A DNA stretch of 64,000 nucleotides from Paenibacillus alvei DSM 29 (GTDB taxonomy: Bacteria; Bacillota; Bacilli; Paenibacillales; Paenibacillaceae). Positions 1-9,849 of this stretch are shown here, piece by piece. Every line of letters begins with the position of its first letter. The first letter of the stretch is position 1. The notes under the pieces were generated by a model. It did not search any database. It saw only the letters and a list, made by a program, of their open reading frames with translations, and had not been told where the DNA came from. The stretch lies in contig NZ_AMBZ01000006.1 in the NCBI RefSeq assembly GCF_000293805.1, positions 124,001 to 188,000 of the forward strand. Reading direction: 5' to 3'. Made by a program: the position numbers and the translations under genes.

Positions 1-5
1 ACCCC

Positions 6-956
6 TTAATTCATCCATGTCAAAAAATCCACTTCATGCACACAATGATTTTGCACGGCAGGCAGCCCTTTCCACAGTGTACTGTCAAGCAGCTTTTCTG
101 CTTCTTTATTCTCTTCCGAGGACCATGTACCGTTAGACGGGAACACAATGATATGATGTGCATTCAAATCCGGAAGCTTCTCTTCCGACAAGATCGCGTT
201 GAATTCCTTCATATCCCTCGCCAGTGGATGTGGAGTCAGCCCCATTTCCTTATATATGCTGCCGATATATCGGTTTTCGATCCCAAATAGAGCCAACGTT
301 TTATCGCCTACATTCAAACGAATAACGGTAACTGTCTCGTTTCCAACCGCTTTTTGCAGCTTGTCCTTCGTCTCTGTTATCTTTTGGTTGCACTGTGCAA
401 GCACACTGTCCCCTTTTTCCTTCATATTAAGCAAATCAGCAACTTTTTTTAAGATTTCTAGGGGATTTTGCAATATCCCTTCCTGGAGCCGATAAGTAGG
501 AGCGATCCTGGAGTATTGCGCATATTTCGCAGCATCCACACCACCATCAACGATGATGAGATCGGGGCTGGCTGCCAGCAATGCCTCCATGCTGCCGGTA
601 ATATCAAATGCCGGTACATCCAGTCCTAGATAATCCTGCTTCCCCCAGCTAGGATGGTACCATTGCATGACTGGTCTCACGCCTAAGGCAGTCATATAAT
701 CTTGCAAATACACTCCCATCACACGCTTCGGATTTGCAGGAATCGATACTTTCCCGAACTCGTCCTTCACTACACGGGTATCTGTGTCCTTCGTTTCCGC
801 TTCGCTCTTGGCAGTGGAATGATCCGTTGCCTCAGCCGCTGTGGAAGACTCCTTTTTCGTCTGTGGAGCCCCTGTTGAGCCGCAAGCGGATAAGCCCAAT
901 ACTGCCGCTACCAATACAATCAGCCAAGCTGATTTCTTCCATGTTCCCCCGATCAT
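6..956 (-). CDS. Iron-siderophore ABC transporter substrate-binding lipoprotein (FecB/FhuD type)
   Basis: This is a 316-residue periplasmic-binding-protein-like lipoprotein of the cluster that captures ferric siderophores at the outer face of the membrane. The N-terminus has Lys residues, a hydrophobic stretch and a lipobox LSAC with the lipidated Cys near residue 25, followed by a Ser/Thr/Glu-rich linker to about residue 60. The family signature is visible in RVMGVYLQDYMTALGVRPV and in the DLIIVDGG segment. The start follows an AGAGGTGAAGG ribosome binding site. A Fur box lies just upstream, so expression should rise under iron limitation. Its permease and ATPase would lie outside the window, to the left. 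Family assignment is firm; the siderophore is unknown. Confidence 0.9.
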   Translation of the reverse strand: MIGGTWKKSAWLIVLVAAVLGLSACGSTGAPQTKKESSTAAEATDHSTAKSEAETKDTDTRVVKDEFGKVSIPANPKRVMGVYLQDYMTALGVRPVMQWYHPSWGKQDYLGLDVPAFDITGSMEALLAASPDLIIVDGGVDAAKYAQYSRIAPTYRLQEGILQNPLEILKKVADLLNMKEKGDSVLAQCNQKITETKDKLQKAVGNETVTVIRLNVGDKTLALFGIENRYIGSIYKEMGLTPHPLARDMKEFNAILSEEKLPDLNAHHIIVFPSNGTWSSEENKEAEKLLDSTLWKGLPAVQNHCVHEVDFLTWMN

Positions 957-1011
957 GAATCCTTCACCTCTATGAAATAAATAATAAGTATTGTGAATCG
1001 AGTCCGCTTAT

Positions 1012-1030
1012 AATAACGATTCTCATTATC
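1012..1030 (-). promoter_or_regulatory. Fur box upstream of the siderophore-binding lipoprotein
   Basis: On the minus strand the sequence reads GATAATGAGAATCGTTATT, close to the 19-bp Fur consensus GATAATGATAATCATTATC. It lies about 55 bp before the start codon of the lipoprotein gene, where Fur-Fe would block transcription. It matches the cluster of similar sites before the second iron importer at 43.35-43.41 kb. Confidence 0.8.
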
Positions 1031-1129
1031 ACTTATACGTTATCATTCTACGATTCAACTTTTCTTCTGGCAATGCACATTCCCTATCTCTTTTTGAGAC
1101 ATTCATGTACCATTCAATCGATATAAAAA

Positions 1130-1156
1130 AGCCTTCATTCTTCTTGAATGTCGGCT
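1130..1156 (-). terminator. Rho-independent terminator after the TolB-like gene
   Basis: On the minus strand, AAGCCGACATTC pairs with GAATGAAGGCTT around a short AAGAA loop and is followed by a T run. It sits about 75 bp after the stop of the TolB-like gene. It also separates that gene from the Fur-controlled gene further along the same strand. Confidence 0.7.
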
Positions 1157-1231
1157 TATTGAAACAAAACAATCTATTCTTAGATCCAAAATGTTGCATG
1201 TATAATGCTGCGCAGCACTTTTCCAATCTTA

Positions 1232-2485
1232 TCAATTTGTACTGGTGTTGTAAGGTTGAAACACTTCACTCCAGTTCCAACGTTCATAATAATTGGTACC
1301 GAGCGTTAAATCCGGAATCCATACATGCATGTGCTTGCCATCGGGTGAAGACAGCAGGACTTCTGCTGTAGATCGGTCCGTTCGGATCCATGAAAGCTTG
1401 CGGCCATCTTCCACGAATAACGGATAATAGTCCCCAAACCCAGTGGGAGGAGCAGTGAGCTTCGCTTGCACTCCGGTATCGAGATCGATGAACACGAGTT
1501 CTGGCAGCGGCCTCTTATCGGGATTGCTCGTCCATTGAGCTTCGGTTGCTCTTGAGGCAATTATCGTATGATTATCCCGCCATGTGAAATCAGTATCTAC
1601 CCTCCCATCAGGTGTATAAGAACGCTGATTAAGAGGGAATGGCTCCTTGACTACGGTAAGCTTCTTGTTGCTTGTCGCTTCTCTTCCCACTCCTGCTATG
1701 TAAGCCAGCTTATCGCTTTTCGGAGCCCAATTGAACCAATTGGTATTGTGAAGCATATTACCGATTTTAATGAAGGTTTTCCCATCTGCAGACAGCAAGC
1801 ACAGTGTATTGTCGTCAGCGGATAGCGACGCAGTCGGTATCGCGATGAAAGCGATCCATTTCCCATCGGGCGACCATTTGAATGTACTGGTTAATACGGC
1901 GAAGAAATCATCGGTTTGATTTGAAATCCGGTACAGCAGTTCTTTATTGGGCGCACTTGATCCCGCTTCAAGCCTTATGTTGTATAAATAGATATCCTCC
2001 CACTTCCCATTAGGCAGCAGCTTGGAGAGTGTAGATACTAACAATCCGTTTCCGCTTGGATTCCATGCATAGTTGCCGATTTGATCTGCAATCGTTGTAA
2101 TAATTGGGGTAGCGGGTGTATCCACATTAGCTATCCGAAGCGTATTATTTGTCTGAAAGGCAAGGATGCTGTACTTGGGCGACCACTGCACATTTTCTCC
2201 TTCTCCTATCCGTCTAAGAGATTTTGTAACGGTGTGATATGCCCACACCTCCTGTTGTTCCTTCCCCTTCGTGAAAGCGACCCATTTCCCGTCAAAGGAC
2301 CATTTCGGATTCCGTATATACTCCCCGGTTGTAATCCGCTTCTCTTGTGTTCCGCTCGTAATCCACAGGTCATTGTCACGAATAAATGCAGCTGTATAAG
2401 GCTGTATTTTTGTCCATCCGCTTGAGGGTGCAGCCCATACGAACAGCATCAACAATACAAATAAAGCATGTATATACGATTTCAT
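1232..2485 (-). CDS. Exported TolB-like beta-propeller (WD40/PD40) protein
   Basis: This 417-residue protein starts with a typical signal peptide (MKSYIHALFVLLMLFVWAAPSSG). It then carries repeated PD40/WD40-type blades, seen as recurring W(S/A)(P/F)DGKW(V/I)AF elements such as WSFDGKWVAFT, WSPKYSILAF, WNPSGNGLLVS, WSPDGKWIAFI and WAPKSDKLAYI. Such propellers resemble the TolB C-terminal domain and the DPP IV N-terminal domain and usually bind peptides or cell-wall partners outside the cell. No catalytic domain is visible. The gene has its own terminator and is not evidently part of an operon. The exact role is unknown. Confidence 0.8.
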   Translation of the reverse strand: MKSYIHALFVLLMLFVWAAPSSGWTKIQPYTAAFIRDNDLWITSGTQEKRITTGEYIRNPKWSFDGKWVAFTKGKEQQEVWAYHTVTKSLRRIGEGENVQWSPKYSILAFQTNNTLRIANVDTPATPIITTIADQIGNYAWNPSGNGLLVSTLSKLLPNGKWEDIYLYNIRLEAGSSAPNKELLYRISNQTDDFFAVLTSTFKWSPDGKWIAFIAIPTASLSADDNTLCLLSADGKTFIKIGNMLHNTNWFNWAPKSDKLAYIAGVGREATSNKKLTVVKEPFPLNQRSYTPDGRVDTDFTWRDNHTIIASRATEAQWTSNPDKRPLPELVFIDLDTGVQAKLTAPPTGFGDYYPLFVEDGRKLSWIRTDRSTAEVLLSSPDGKHMHVWIPDLTLGTNYYERWNWSEVFQPYNTSTN

Positions 2486-2682
2486 GACTCACTTCCTTCC
2501 TCATTTCCCTTAGTGTGCCACTGAAACCATTCTTCATCACGAAAAAATCAATTTTCCTAAGGCCTCATGTCTATTGCTATTGCATGCCATTTCTTATGCC
2601 GAAGTGTATGCGCGAAAGGTTATAACCTGCAAATCCTTTCATACACTCTATAAGAGATACCATGAAAATGGAGGGCAGAACA

Positions 2683-3231
2683 ATGCCGCTTATCCCCCGA
2701 TTTTCCACGATAGATACAGCGGCTATATCAATTGCAGGTCAATTTGTGAATGGCTCCTCGGAGTGCTTGACCGATCGTGTTGGATTACTGGATCTGATCA
2801 CAGCATGTGACATCTTGCATGCAGAGCTCACATGGTACGGGACATTTGAACAGCAATTGGAAAAAGAGCATGTGTATTGGGCGCAAGAAGCAAAAGTCAT
2901 TTTGCATGCTCCTTCGGGTGAGTATGAATTGTCAGCACAAGACTGCTCGACCTGCGTTGCGAAAGGACAAGCAACTCAATTGATATGTACCGCAGACGTT
3001 ACAATTCGAATAAAAGAATGGACAGCTGGTGCTTATTCCTTACATATTCCTTCATGGGTCCACTGCAAAGAAATGATTCAATGCGGATGGGTATTGCACG
3101 TCATCATGAAACATTTCTCCCTGCCCTTGCAATACATTCAATTGGCCGCTGGTCACGAACATATTCATCAACAGAAATCTTATCCCCATATTTTTTGGGG
3201 TTCAATCTTCCATACAGTGATGTCCATATAA
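2683..3231 (+). pseudogene. DUF11-family surface protein, N-terminal part (frameshifted)
   Basis: The start at 2683 (MPLIPRFSTI) is chosen because GGAGG lies eight bases upstream. The N-terminus matches that of the intact DUF11 protein at 35-38.4 kb (MTLLLRFSTI), and later blocks also align, for example ILHAELTWYG with VVYAELVWGG and GWVLHVIM with GWTLGVVY. The frame stops at 3231. The homology resumes one frame back from about 3200 (GFNLPYSDVHIKLWF matches GFPPENEM...GRLFVSA). The break is at a T6 run (3191-3196); one extra T would restore a continuous reading frame. This is therefore the first piece of a larger gene and not a separate 180-residue protein. Confidence 0.75.
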
Positions 3232-5216
3232 AGCTGTGGTTTTGCGCGAGCAATGTACAGTCCCTAGTCGGAAAGGCAGGGTCTTATTACTCTGCATGTT
3301 CACAGATGTGCGAGGCAGATCCTTTTCCGGGATCTGCTGGGTTCCGGCAATATGAATTATCCCTCGATCGTACTGACTCTACTTACATTCAAGATCAACT
3401 GATATGTGCGTTATCTGCCCGAGATGATTCAGCTCATTCAGAACTTTATACGATAGCTGTACAGCTCGATTGCTCAGGAGCGATAATACAGGCAAGCTTG
3501 AAGGACATAGAGGGATACAAGGGCAGTGAGGAGCTTCAACCTAGCGATACCGTGTTCTATTCCCTCCAACTGTGCAATATTGGAGACAGGGCAGCTGAAC
3601 GGATATATGTGACGCTCTATTTGTCGGAAGGGGCAACGCTGCTTGAGCCATATATTTGTGTCCAAGACAGTTGTCACAATTCCATGTCGGTTAACTGCAA
3701 GAGCGGAATGCTCATCATACCTTCTTTGGCGCAGGATGCAACGGTCACGATTACTTTTGCCGCTGCTGTTCAAAAAAGTAAGCTTTCACAAGATCAGGTG
3801 GTATGCATTGCTTCCGTCACATATGATCCTGCATCTCCATCTAATATGTATCGCACTCGCGTACAGTCCAATCAAGTAGAGGTCACTTTTCCCTCGACTG
3901 AATGCGATGTGATCGTAACGCAGCAATGTTCGATGTCGAGAGCATATTGGCAGGATCGAATTTCATTTACAACAACGATTACGCCGAACAGCAACAGAAG
4001 ACTTGCTAACTTATCCTTTCGAGTTATCGCAGACAATGAATGCTGCTATGTTCCCGGCACATTAACAGTCAACGGGATGCCGATCTCACCAGAGGATCCC
4101 TTAGTTGGCTTTTGCATAGAAGATATCCATGATCTTACTCCCCGGGTCATCCAATATGAATTGAACTTGCATCATGTTCCGTCTTCTGGCCGCCTTGAAA
4201 CAAAAGCTGATTTGACCTATAGTGTCTATCGTTCGAGCAAATATAGAGGGCCCCAAATTACCATTGATAGTAATCCTGTGATCGTTGAAATACATGGCAC
4301 ACAGATCGTAGGCAATCAGGCGATCATTCCGTACAGATATCAAATTGCTCCAAATCGACCATCTATCACGACATCACAACCAAGCAATATGATCCTGGCC
4401 CACAATCATGATGATCTCAACATTTACATAACGAAAATGGTAGATCACAGATATGCTGATGTAGGCGATCATCTGATATATACGATTCGTATTGCGAATG
4501 AAGGCCGTGTGACCGTAACGAATACAGAGCTGCGCGATAGGGTTGATAACGGAATTAGTATTTTACCAGGCTCAGTTAAGGTGAATGGTATCCCTTGTAA
4601 ATATTGCAACCTTGCGCGCGGCTATCCATTAGGCCGATTATTGATAGGCACGGTGATTATGGTTACCTTCACCGCATTGATTACCACAAGGCCGATCTCC
4701 GGATATATCAGCAATCAAGCTAAGATTACCTACAACTATACGCAGCACGATTCTTGCCGGATACATACGGGAACCACTTATAGCAACAAAACCAAGACGT
4801 ATGTTCGCTATCATCGCGTCAGTTTGTACAAATATGCGAATACCCGCCTTGCCATGCCAGGAGAGATCATTCGTTTGTATCATCGCCTTGACAATCAAGG
4901 GAATGTGACACTAGAACATGCATGGTTTGCTGATCCGCTGCCTTCTCAGCTGCGTTGGATACCATCAAGTGTCCGTATTGACGGCGCTCCTGCGCCGTAT
5001 GCTGATCCGATCTGCGGATTTCGTCTGCATCGGATCATGCCCGGCGGCAATACATATGTAAGCCTGTTGGCCGAAGTGATGGATATTGCTGTAAACCAGC
5101 TTATCTGCCATACCTCCTGGGTAAGCTACTCCACTATGTTCCATAACGGGGGTATATCAAATATGATACGAAGCTATCGAATACGGCATGCATTATGGTA
5201 CAAGCCACGCTTTTAG
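2985..5216 (+). pseudogene. DUF11-repeat surface protein, central part (frameshifted)
   Basis: The open frame spans 743 codons, but only the part from about 3200 onward is homologous coding; the first 70 codons are out-of-frame sequence of the preceding piece. It holds several DUF11/TIGR01451-type repeats. Their recurring elements are a VGDHLIYTIRIANEG-like segment, then a DPLP-like segment, then SVKVNG or SVRIDG, a G(Y/F)xLGRL element and a VTFTA strand. Such proteins are extended beta-sandwich stalks on cell or spore surfaces. The frame ends at 5216, while the next repeat begins in another frame at 5195 with no ribosome binding site. This suggests a second single-base break. Confidence 0.7.
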
Positions 5217-7315
5217 ACATGTACATGAGTGTGGATCGAGAATGCGTACAACTGGGAGAACAACAGTCATTTACATTTATTTTGCGAAATACGGCGCTTG
5301 TTCCATTAAGGGATATTCACTTTATCCACTTGCTACCAGATGTCCTTACCTTCTTATCAGGCAGTCTTCGCATTGACGGAAAGGCATATGTATGCAGAAA
5401 TGCACTCGAACTCCATCTCGGCACGCTTCACCCTGGCTGCAGCCGTGTCATTTCATATCGCTGCCTAGTCAGAGAAGCTCCTGTAACAGGATGGTTAGCG
5501 AACGTGGCAGATGCTGAATATTGCTATCCTTCGCATGATCAGCCTTCTCTAATGAAACGTCGAACCTGCAGCAATACCGTTCATACTTATATCTACCATG
5601 GACGCATAATCGTCCATGCAGCCTCGTCACACCGATACATTACGCTCGGTAAAGAGCACGTCATTGAGGCGACCGTGTCGAATGCAGGTACGGCAACTGC
5701 TGATGAGGTGTGGTTCTCGACCGCAATACCCGAGGAACTTCGAATCGTTAGCGGATCTGTACATGTAAATGGGGAGCATTGGCCTGAAGTATGTCCCATA
5801 CGGGGATTTTATATCGGTTCTATTTTTCCTCGAACAACGTTATTGATATCTTTTCGGATACATGTGAATGGTATCCCGAGAACGAAAAGCTTCATCATTC
5901 AATCAGAAGTAGACTATCAGTATCGGATTCCCAAATTTTGCGGATGCAAGCAAGGGATTTCAAAGGCTAATCCTGTCCTCATTCAAGCCATTCCTTTCCT
6001 GTCCAATTCTTGTATTCCGCTTCTCAAGAACAGAATTCAACCAGCTAAGTTAATCATGCGACTGAGTGGTAAACATAAAGATGTCAAATGTGGCGAGCCT
6101 AACCAATACACGCTCATAATCTGCAATATCGGACATTCTTCAGCCGAACAGGTCAGTCTCATGCTCCCGCTTCCTGCCGAAGCCAGACTTATCCGTGCAT
6201 GTCGATTCGAACAAAATGACATGCGCCATCTTGCTCCAACATCTGCACATCAGATCAAAATTGGACGTATCCATTCTGGCGAAAGTGTAACTGTACGGTT
6301 TGAGATTGAAGTGTACACGCCACCAGTGTCGAATTGCTTCATCTATACAGCGACGGCACTCTATCGGATCGACAGCTATTCGCAAGCAGTCCGAGCTAAA
6401 ATCCATAAAGCATTCAGCAACAGCGTAATGACATTGATCCATTATAGTAAACTTGAGGTGCATACGACGGTTGATAAGACAGTAGCAGCAATTGGCGATG
6501 TCCTGCGTTTCCGAACGATCATTCACAATTGCGGCACGATGGGCGCGTTGTCCCTTTGTGTGCAGGATCTTATGGCCTCTCAGAAGCGGTTCTTGTCCGA
6601 ATCCATGCCTATCCCAACCTCCGTCAATGATGAATGTGTTCCTTCGCATCTCAGCGAATTATGCTTGGAATGCTTGAAGCCTGGAGAAGCAGTTATTTTA
6701 TATCACGAAGCAAAAATGGTAGACCCGCCTCTCTCAGCACTGTTAAGGAATCAAATTAAGGTGCTGTATTTCTGTCACACAAAGCTTCATGAAGTGAATT
6801 CGCTGCATAACGCTTACGGCAATGTAGTGTATGTTCATCTCCACAACCATGCTTTGCAAATCTCATCGCAGTTTGCAGCGTCTTCTCATCAGAATAAGAG
6901 AAATGCTCTCCTGACCTTAACAATTATGAATGTGGGCGGAGGTACAGCTTATAATCTTGCACTGAATCTGCCTGCCCAAGCAAAGCTGTATAATATGTCA
7001 TCCTGTAGCACGATGTTTGCAGCTTCGGGGACTGTTCGTTCACTTTCCAATCAGCTCTTGCTTCCCGTCCTTCATATGGGTCAAACTGCTTCGGTCGAGC
7101 TATCCATTCACGTTCCTGAGCATCTCACTTCATTGACGCTACATCACGATACCTTGAAGCATCTTGCTGTATCCTATCATTATCAGTATGACATAAACCA
7201 GATGGGCTATTGGGAGCAGACGAAGATTATGCCCCAACCTGAACAAAGTGAGGTTCGCCTAGCTATCCAAGCATTGCACGAGATATTCAAGTATCCGCCA
7301 CAACGAATACAATGA
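5195..7315 (+). pseudogene. DUF11-repeat surface protein, C-terminal part (frameshifted)
   Basis: This 706-codon frame continues the repeat series with LGEQQSFTFILRNTA, SGSLRIDGKAY, SGSVHVNGEHW and FYIGSIFP elements. It overlaps the end of the previous frame by 22 nt and has no Shine-Dalgarno sequence before its ATG. One added base near the junction (around 5187-5195) would fuse the two frames as HAL(M)VQATLLDMYM. The last third is degenerate compared with canonical repeats and rich in Cys and His. The stop overlaps the ATG of the decayed repeat that follows (ATGA at 7312-7315). Translational coupling after a real split is the alternative to one broken gene. Confidence 0.65.
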
Positions 7316-7500
7316 TGACAAAGGTGAATGTTGTCAGACTGAGCAATGTGAAGAGTGTTGACAAAAGTTATGCCAATGTAGGCGATACCTAAATCAACGG
7401 AGTTGTACAGCCAACATTAAATCCAGATGTCGGATTTACGCTGGGAAGCTTGCTAGCAAATCACGTAGTTGCCGTCGTATTCAGCGCTAATATTAATTGA
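7312..7500 (+). pseudogene. Decayed DUF11 repeat remnant
   Basis: Read from the ATG that overlaps the previous stop codon, the frame gives SNVKSVDKSYANVGDT, then a TAA, then in the same frame INGVVQPTLNPDVGFTLGSL and VVAVVFSANIN before a final TGA. The first half is the N-terminal strand of a DUF11 repeat. The second half is the V(N)G...NPxxGFTLGSL...VxVxFSA end of a repeat. About 40 residues that normally lie between them are missing. The best reading is a single repeat that suffered an internal deletion and a stop. Confidence 0.7.
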
Positions 7501-7554
7501 CTGCCAATCTACAGATTGTGAACAAGTCACAGGTTCGAATTCAGCTAAGCAGAA

Positions 7555-7592
7555 AGAGAGCGATTCTTAAGGAATCACTCTTCTTTACTTTG
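7555..7592 (+). terminator. Probable terminator after the DUF11 remnant
   Basis: AGAGCGATTC and GAATCACTCT form a ten-base stem with one mismatch around a TTAAG loop. It is followed by the T-rich stretch TTCTTTACTTT. It lies 55 bp beyond the DUF11 remnant, in the right orientation to end that transcript. Confidence 0.5.
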
Positions 7593-7654
7593 TAATTGAG
7601 TTAGAGTCAAAAATAATCATTTTCGCAGGAATTCACATCTGAATCATTCGTATG

Positions 7655-7702
7655 CAAAAAACACTCGATTCACAAGCGATAATCACTTGATGAATCGAGT
7701 GT
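7655..7702 (-). terminator. Rho-independent terminator of the yojF-bshB2 operon
   Basis: ACACTCGATTC at 7661 pairs with GAATCGAGTGT ending at 7702, with an inner CAAG/CTTG pair. The A run at 7656-7661 becomes a T run on the minus strand. It lies 60 bp beyond the bshB2 stop codon. Confidence 0.8.
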
Positions 7703-7762
7703 CTGCACATTGTATTTTTCCGATATCAGTAACTTTACTTTCTAATGGATCTTTGGAGCTCT

Positions 7763-8419
7763 CTAATCATCGAATCGATACTGCCAAAATACTTCCTTGC
7801 TGTATTTCGCCCGAAAAGCCGGGTCATCCAATGTTCCATTGTTCAATAAAAACCGTACCTGAGATTGATGGGCATGAATCGCATGAATCTTTTGCTCGAC
7901 ATAGTTACTGACGTCATTCACTACATCCGGCTGACCTAGAGCATCCTTGCGATTGGATGAGAACGCGACGCACCGAACGACCGGCCGACCGCTTACAGGA
8001 AGCTTCTTCACGGCCTGCACAACAGCAGCGCCGGTCGCATCATGATCCGGGTGAACACTATGCCCCGGGTAGAACGTATATACGATTTCCGGCTGCAGCT
8101 CTAGCAGTAATTCAGCAATTCTCTGCGACAGCTTATCCTGCTCCTCGAACTCAATCGTTTTATCATGATACCCCCACATGCGGACATCTTCGATTCCGAT
8201 CCGCTTGCACGCCTCCAGCAATTCCTGTTTACGGATGAGCGGCAGTGTCACCCGATTGGCAAAGAGAGGGTTGCCCATGTTCCGTCCCATCTCTCCCAAT
8301 GTCAAGCATGCATAAGTAACGATCTTGCCTTGATGAATATGTCTCGCCAATGTACCTGCCATAATTCCTTCATCATCGGGATGAGGCAGCACGACGACAA
8401 TGCGATGTTGTGATTCCAT
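7763..8419 (-). CDS. bshB2: Bacillithiol biosynthesis deacetylase BshB2
   Basis: This 218-residue PIG-L-type zinc deacetylase removes acetyl from N-acetylglucosaminyl-malate to give GlcN-malate. That is the middle step of bacillithiol synthesis in the cytosol. The zinc motif PHPDDE is at residues 12-17 and the second metal/catalytic block HPDHDATG at about 123-130. The LGEMGRNMGNP segment is typical of the BshB2/YojG branch. It lies downstream of a yojF homologue, the same pairing as in Bacillus subtilis, and ends at a good terminator. BshB2 usually acts beside a BshB1 paralogue, not present here. Confidence 0.93.
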   Translation of the reverse strand: MESQHRIVVVLPHPDDEGIMAGTLARHIHQGKIVTYACLTLGEMGRNMGNPLFANRVTLPLIRKQELLEACKRIGIEDVRMWGYHDKTIEFEEQDKLSQRIAELLLELQPEIVYTFYPGHSVHPDHDATGAAVVQAVKKLPVSGRPVVRCVAFSSNRKDALGQPDVVNDVSNYVEQKIHAIHAHQSQVRFLLNNGTLDDPAFRAKYSKEVFWQYRFDD

Positions 8420-8490
8420 TTGTTGTCCCCTCTTCAGTTGTCTCTATTAATTGAATCATTCGCAATCAGCAGTGAGAAGGCTCGCCTTGC

Positions 8491-8835
8491 TTAGAATGGC
8501 TGCTCACTAAGCATGAAGCTGACAAGCAATCGTCCCTCCGAATCATGGCCCGCCATAATCAGTCGGCGCTCATCGCTTTCTTCCCAATGTGTTAGACCTT
8601 CCGCATAAATCCACCCATGCTCTGTTTTTAGACCGATTCGATAGGGGCCTGTTCCTGCTAACGTGCCATGTGAATAGCGGACGGGGGCGTTTTTAAAAAA
8701 TACGGATGCCGTCATTTTTGATTTATCCCGATGTGCAGCATAAGCACCCGTTGTCATCTCAAGATGCGCATATAAGAACTTATCCTGTAAGCTTTGCAGC
8801 TGATGTTGAACGCGATCTGGTTGTATAAGTTGCAT
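8491..8835 (-). CDS. yojF: YojF family protein (DUF1806)
   Basis: This is a small cytosolic protein of about 114 residues from the YojF/DUF1806 family, which is found almost always next to bshB2. Recognisable segments are the N-terminal VQHQLQSLQDKFLYAHLEMTTGAYAAH and the GTGPYRIGLKTEHGWIYAEGLTHWE core. The start at 8835 is preferred over the ATG 15 bases upstream because GGAGG is then correctly placed. A link to bacillithiol metabolism is suggested only by gene order; no activity is established. Confidence 0.88.
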   Translation of the reverse strand: MQLIQPDRVQHQLQSLQDKFLYAHLEMTTGAYAAHRDKSKMTASVFFKNAPVRYSHGTLAGTGPYRIGLKTEHGWIYAEGLTHWEESDERRLIMAGHDSEGRLLVSFMLSEQPF

Positions 8836-9062
8836 GATTCGTTCCTCCATGGATCAAATAACCACTGACTTTATGATATGAATTTCATTTCTCATTATAT
8901 CATATAAAGTTCTAGCATTACGTACCGAGCATTCGTTCCAGCAGGTCGTTATGGACTTTGCGAGAGGAAGGGGAGAGTTGTGTCTGCGAAGAACTCGGCG
9001 CGCCAACATACCCTGATTGTTGGCAGCTCCCTTGCGGGAAACGGCTGTCGTTGCTCTTAGCA

Positions 9063-9080
9063 CGAACGCGTCGGCGTTCG
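9063..9080. repeat. GC-rich palindrome in an unassigned stretch
   Basis: CGAACGC at 9063-9069 pairs with GCGTTCG at 9074-9080. A second small hairpin, GCTCA-gt-TGAGC, follows near 9123-9134. The 8.86-9.14 kb stretch is more GC-rich than its surroundings and holds no credible gene on either strand. It could be the remains of a mobile or repeated element, but I see no transposase or clear terminal repeats. Confidence 0.35.
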
Positions 9081-9141
9081 CCTCCTCCCCCCGTGTGGGA
9101 CTTGCACCCTAAAGATGAATTTGCTCAGTTGAGCGTACAAG

Positions 9142-9184
9142 AAAAAAATCGGAAGCCCCCACCTTGGGGACGACCGATTTTTTT
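9142..9184. terminator. Bidirectional terminator
   Basis: AAAAAATCGG and CCGATTTTTT flank an inner CCCC...GGGG pair. Together they form a long hairpin with T runs on both strands. It lies 18 bp beyond the end of the broken histidine phosphatase gene and would terminate it on the minus strand. Confidence 0.85.
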
Positions 9185-9202
9185 GATCTCTTTCATTCCG
9201 GA

Positions 9203-9824
9203 TCAGGAACGATTATCGACAGACCATCTGATCCAATCTTCCAATTTGATCAGAGCAACAAACTCGAACCCATTCCCCTGGCCTTTCGGTTTTAACACAA
9301 CCGTACCTACGTTCGGAATTTCACCCTTGATCGATTCATGGAATGGATAACTGTGACCGACAATTACCTTATTTGTGCCGTGCCGAGGTTGGGTTTCAAG
9401 CATTTGAATGATGTTTGCTTTTATTTTCTTCTGCTCATCATCTAATTGGCCATCTTCTAAATAATAAATGTAAGCTAAATTCTCATTGACCACCATATTC
9501 TGTTTTTCGAAAGCAATTTCGGCAGTTTCTCTGGTACGACAGTAAGGACTTGTCAATACGGGATAGTCAACGGGAATCTTTTGTTTCTCGAAAATGGTAC
9601 CCTACGCTTTTGCATGTTTTTTCCAATTTCGTTCAAGTTTTTTGGGTTGAGCAGTCATTGAAAGACAGATTAGGTTTATCTTGTCCCGTCGTCTCGCCAT
9701 GCCGTATATAAAGAATGTAGCCCCCTTCTTGAAGCTTTCGAAGCAACGAATCTTCTACTCGTTCTTCATTCAGACTAAGTGCACCAGTATGACTGACGGA
9801 CACCAGAAAGAAAAAGATGAGCAT
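9203..9824 (-). pseudogene. Histidine phosphatase family protein, exported (broken)
   Basis: Two frames together give one branch-2-like or SixA-like histidine phosphatase. The upstream piece (9633-9824) has a hydrophobic N-terminus and the catalytic YIRHGET motif, then NDCSTQK. The downstream piece (9203-9556) has SPYCRTRETAEIAFE and the late GHSYPFHE segment with the second histidine. Between them the expected sequence KNLNEIGKKHAKALGTIF can be read only by changing frame in A runs, and a TAG stands where a Leu codon is expected. With at least one true stop and several indels, this gene looks genuinely dead. Confidence 0.75.
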
Positions 9825-9849
9825 TTGGAGTAAAACGGAGAATGTTATT

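Noticed and set aside
1029-1235. A 68-codon minus-strand open frame
   Set aside because: It covers the terminator of the TolB-like gene and the Fur box region, and has no ribosome binding site or family resemblance.
6140-6649. A 169-codon minus-strand open frame inside the DUF11 region
   Set aside because: It is antisense to clear DUF11 repeats, Cys/His/Arg-rich in a random way, and has no start signal.
8958-9350. A 130-codon plus-strand open frame
   Set aside because: It reads through a hairpin terminator and into the antisense of the histidine phosphatase; the composition is non-protein-like.
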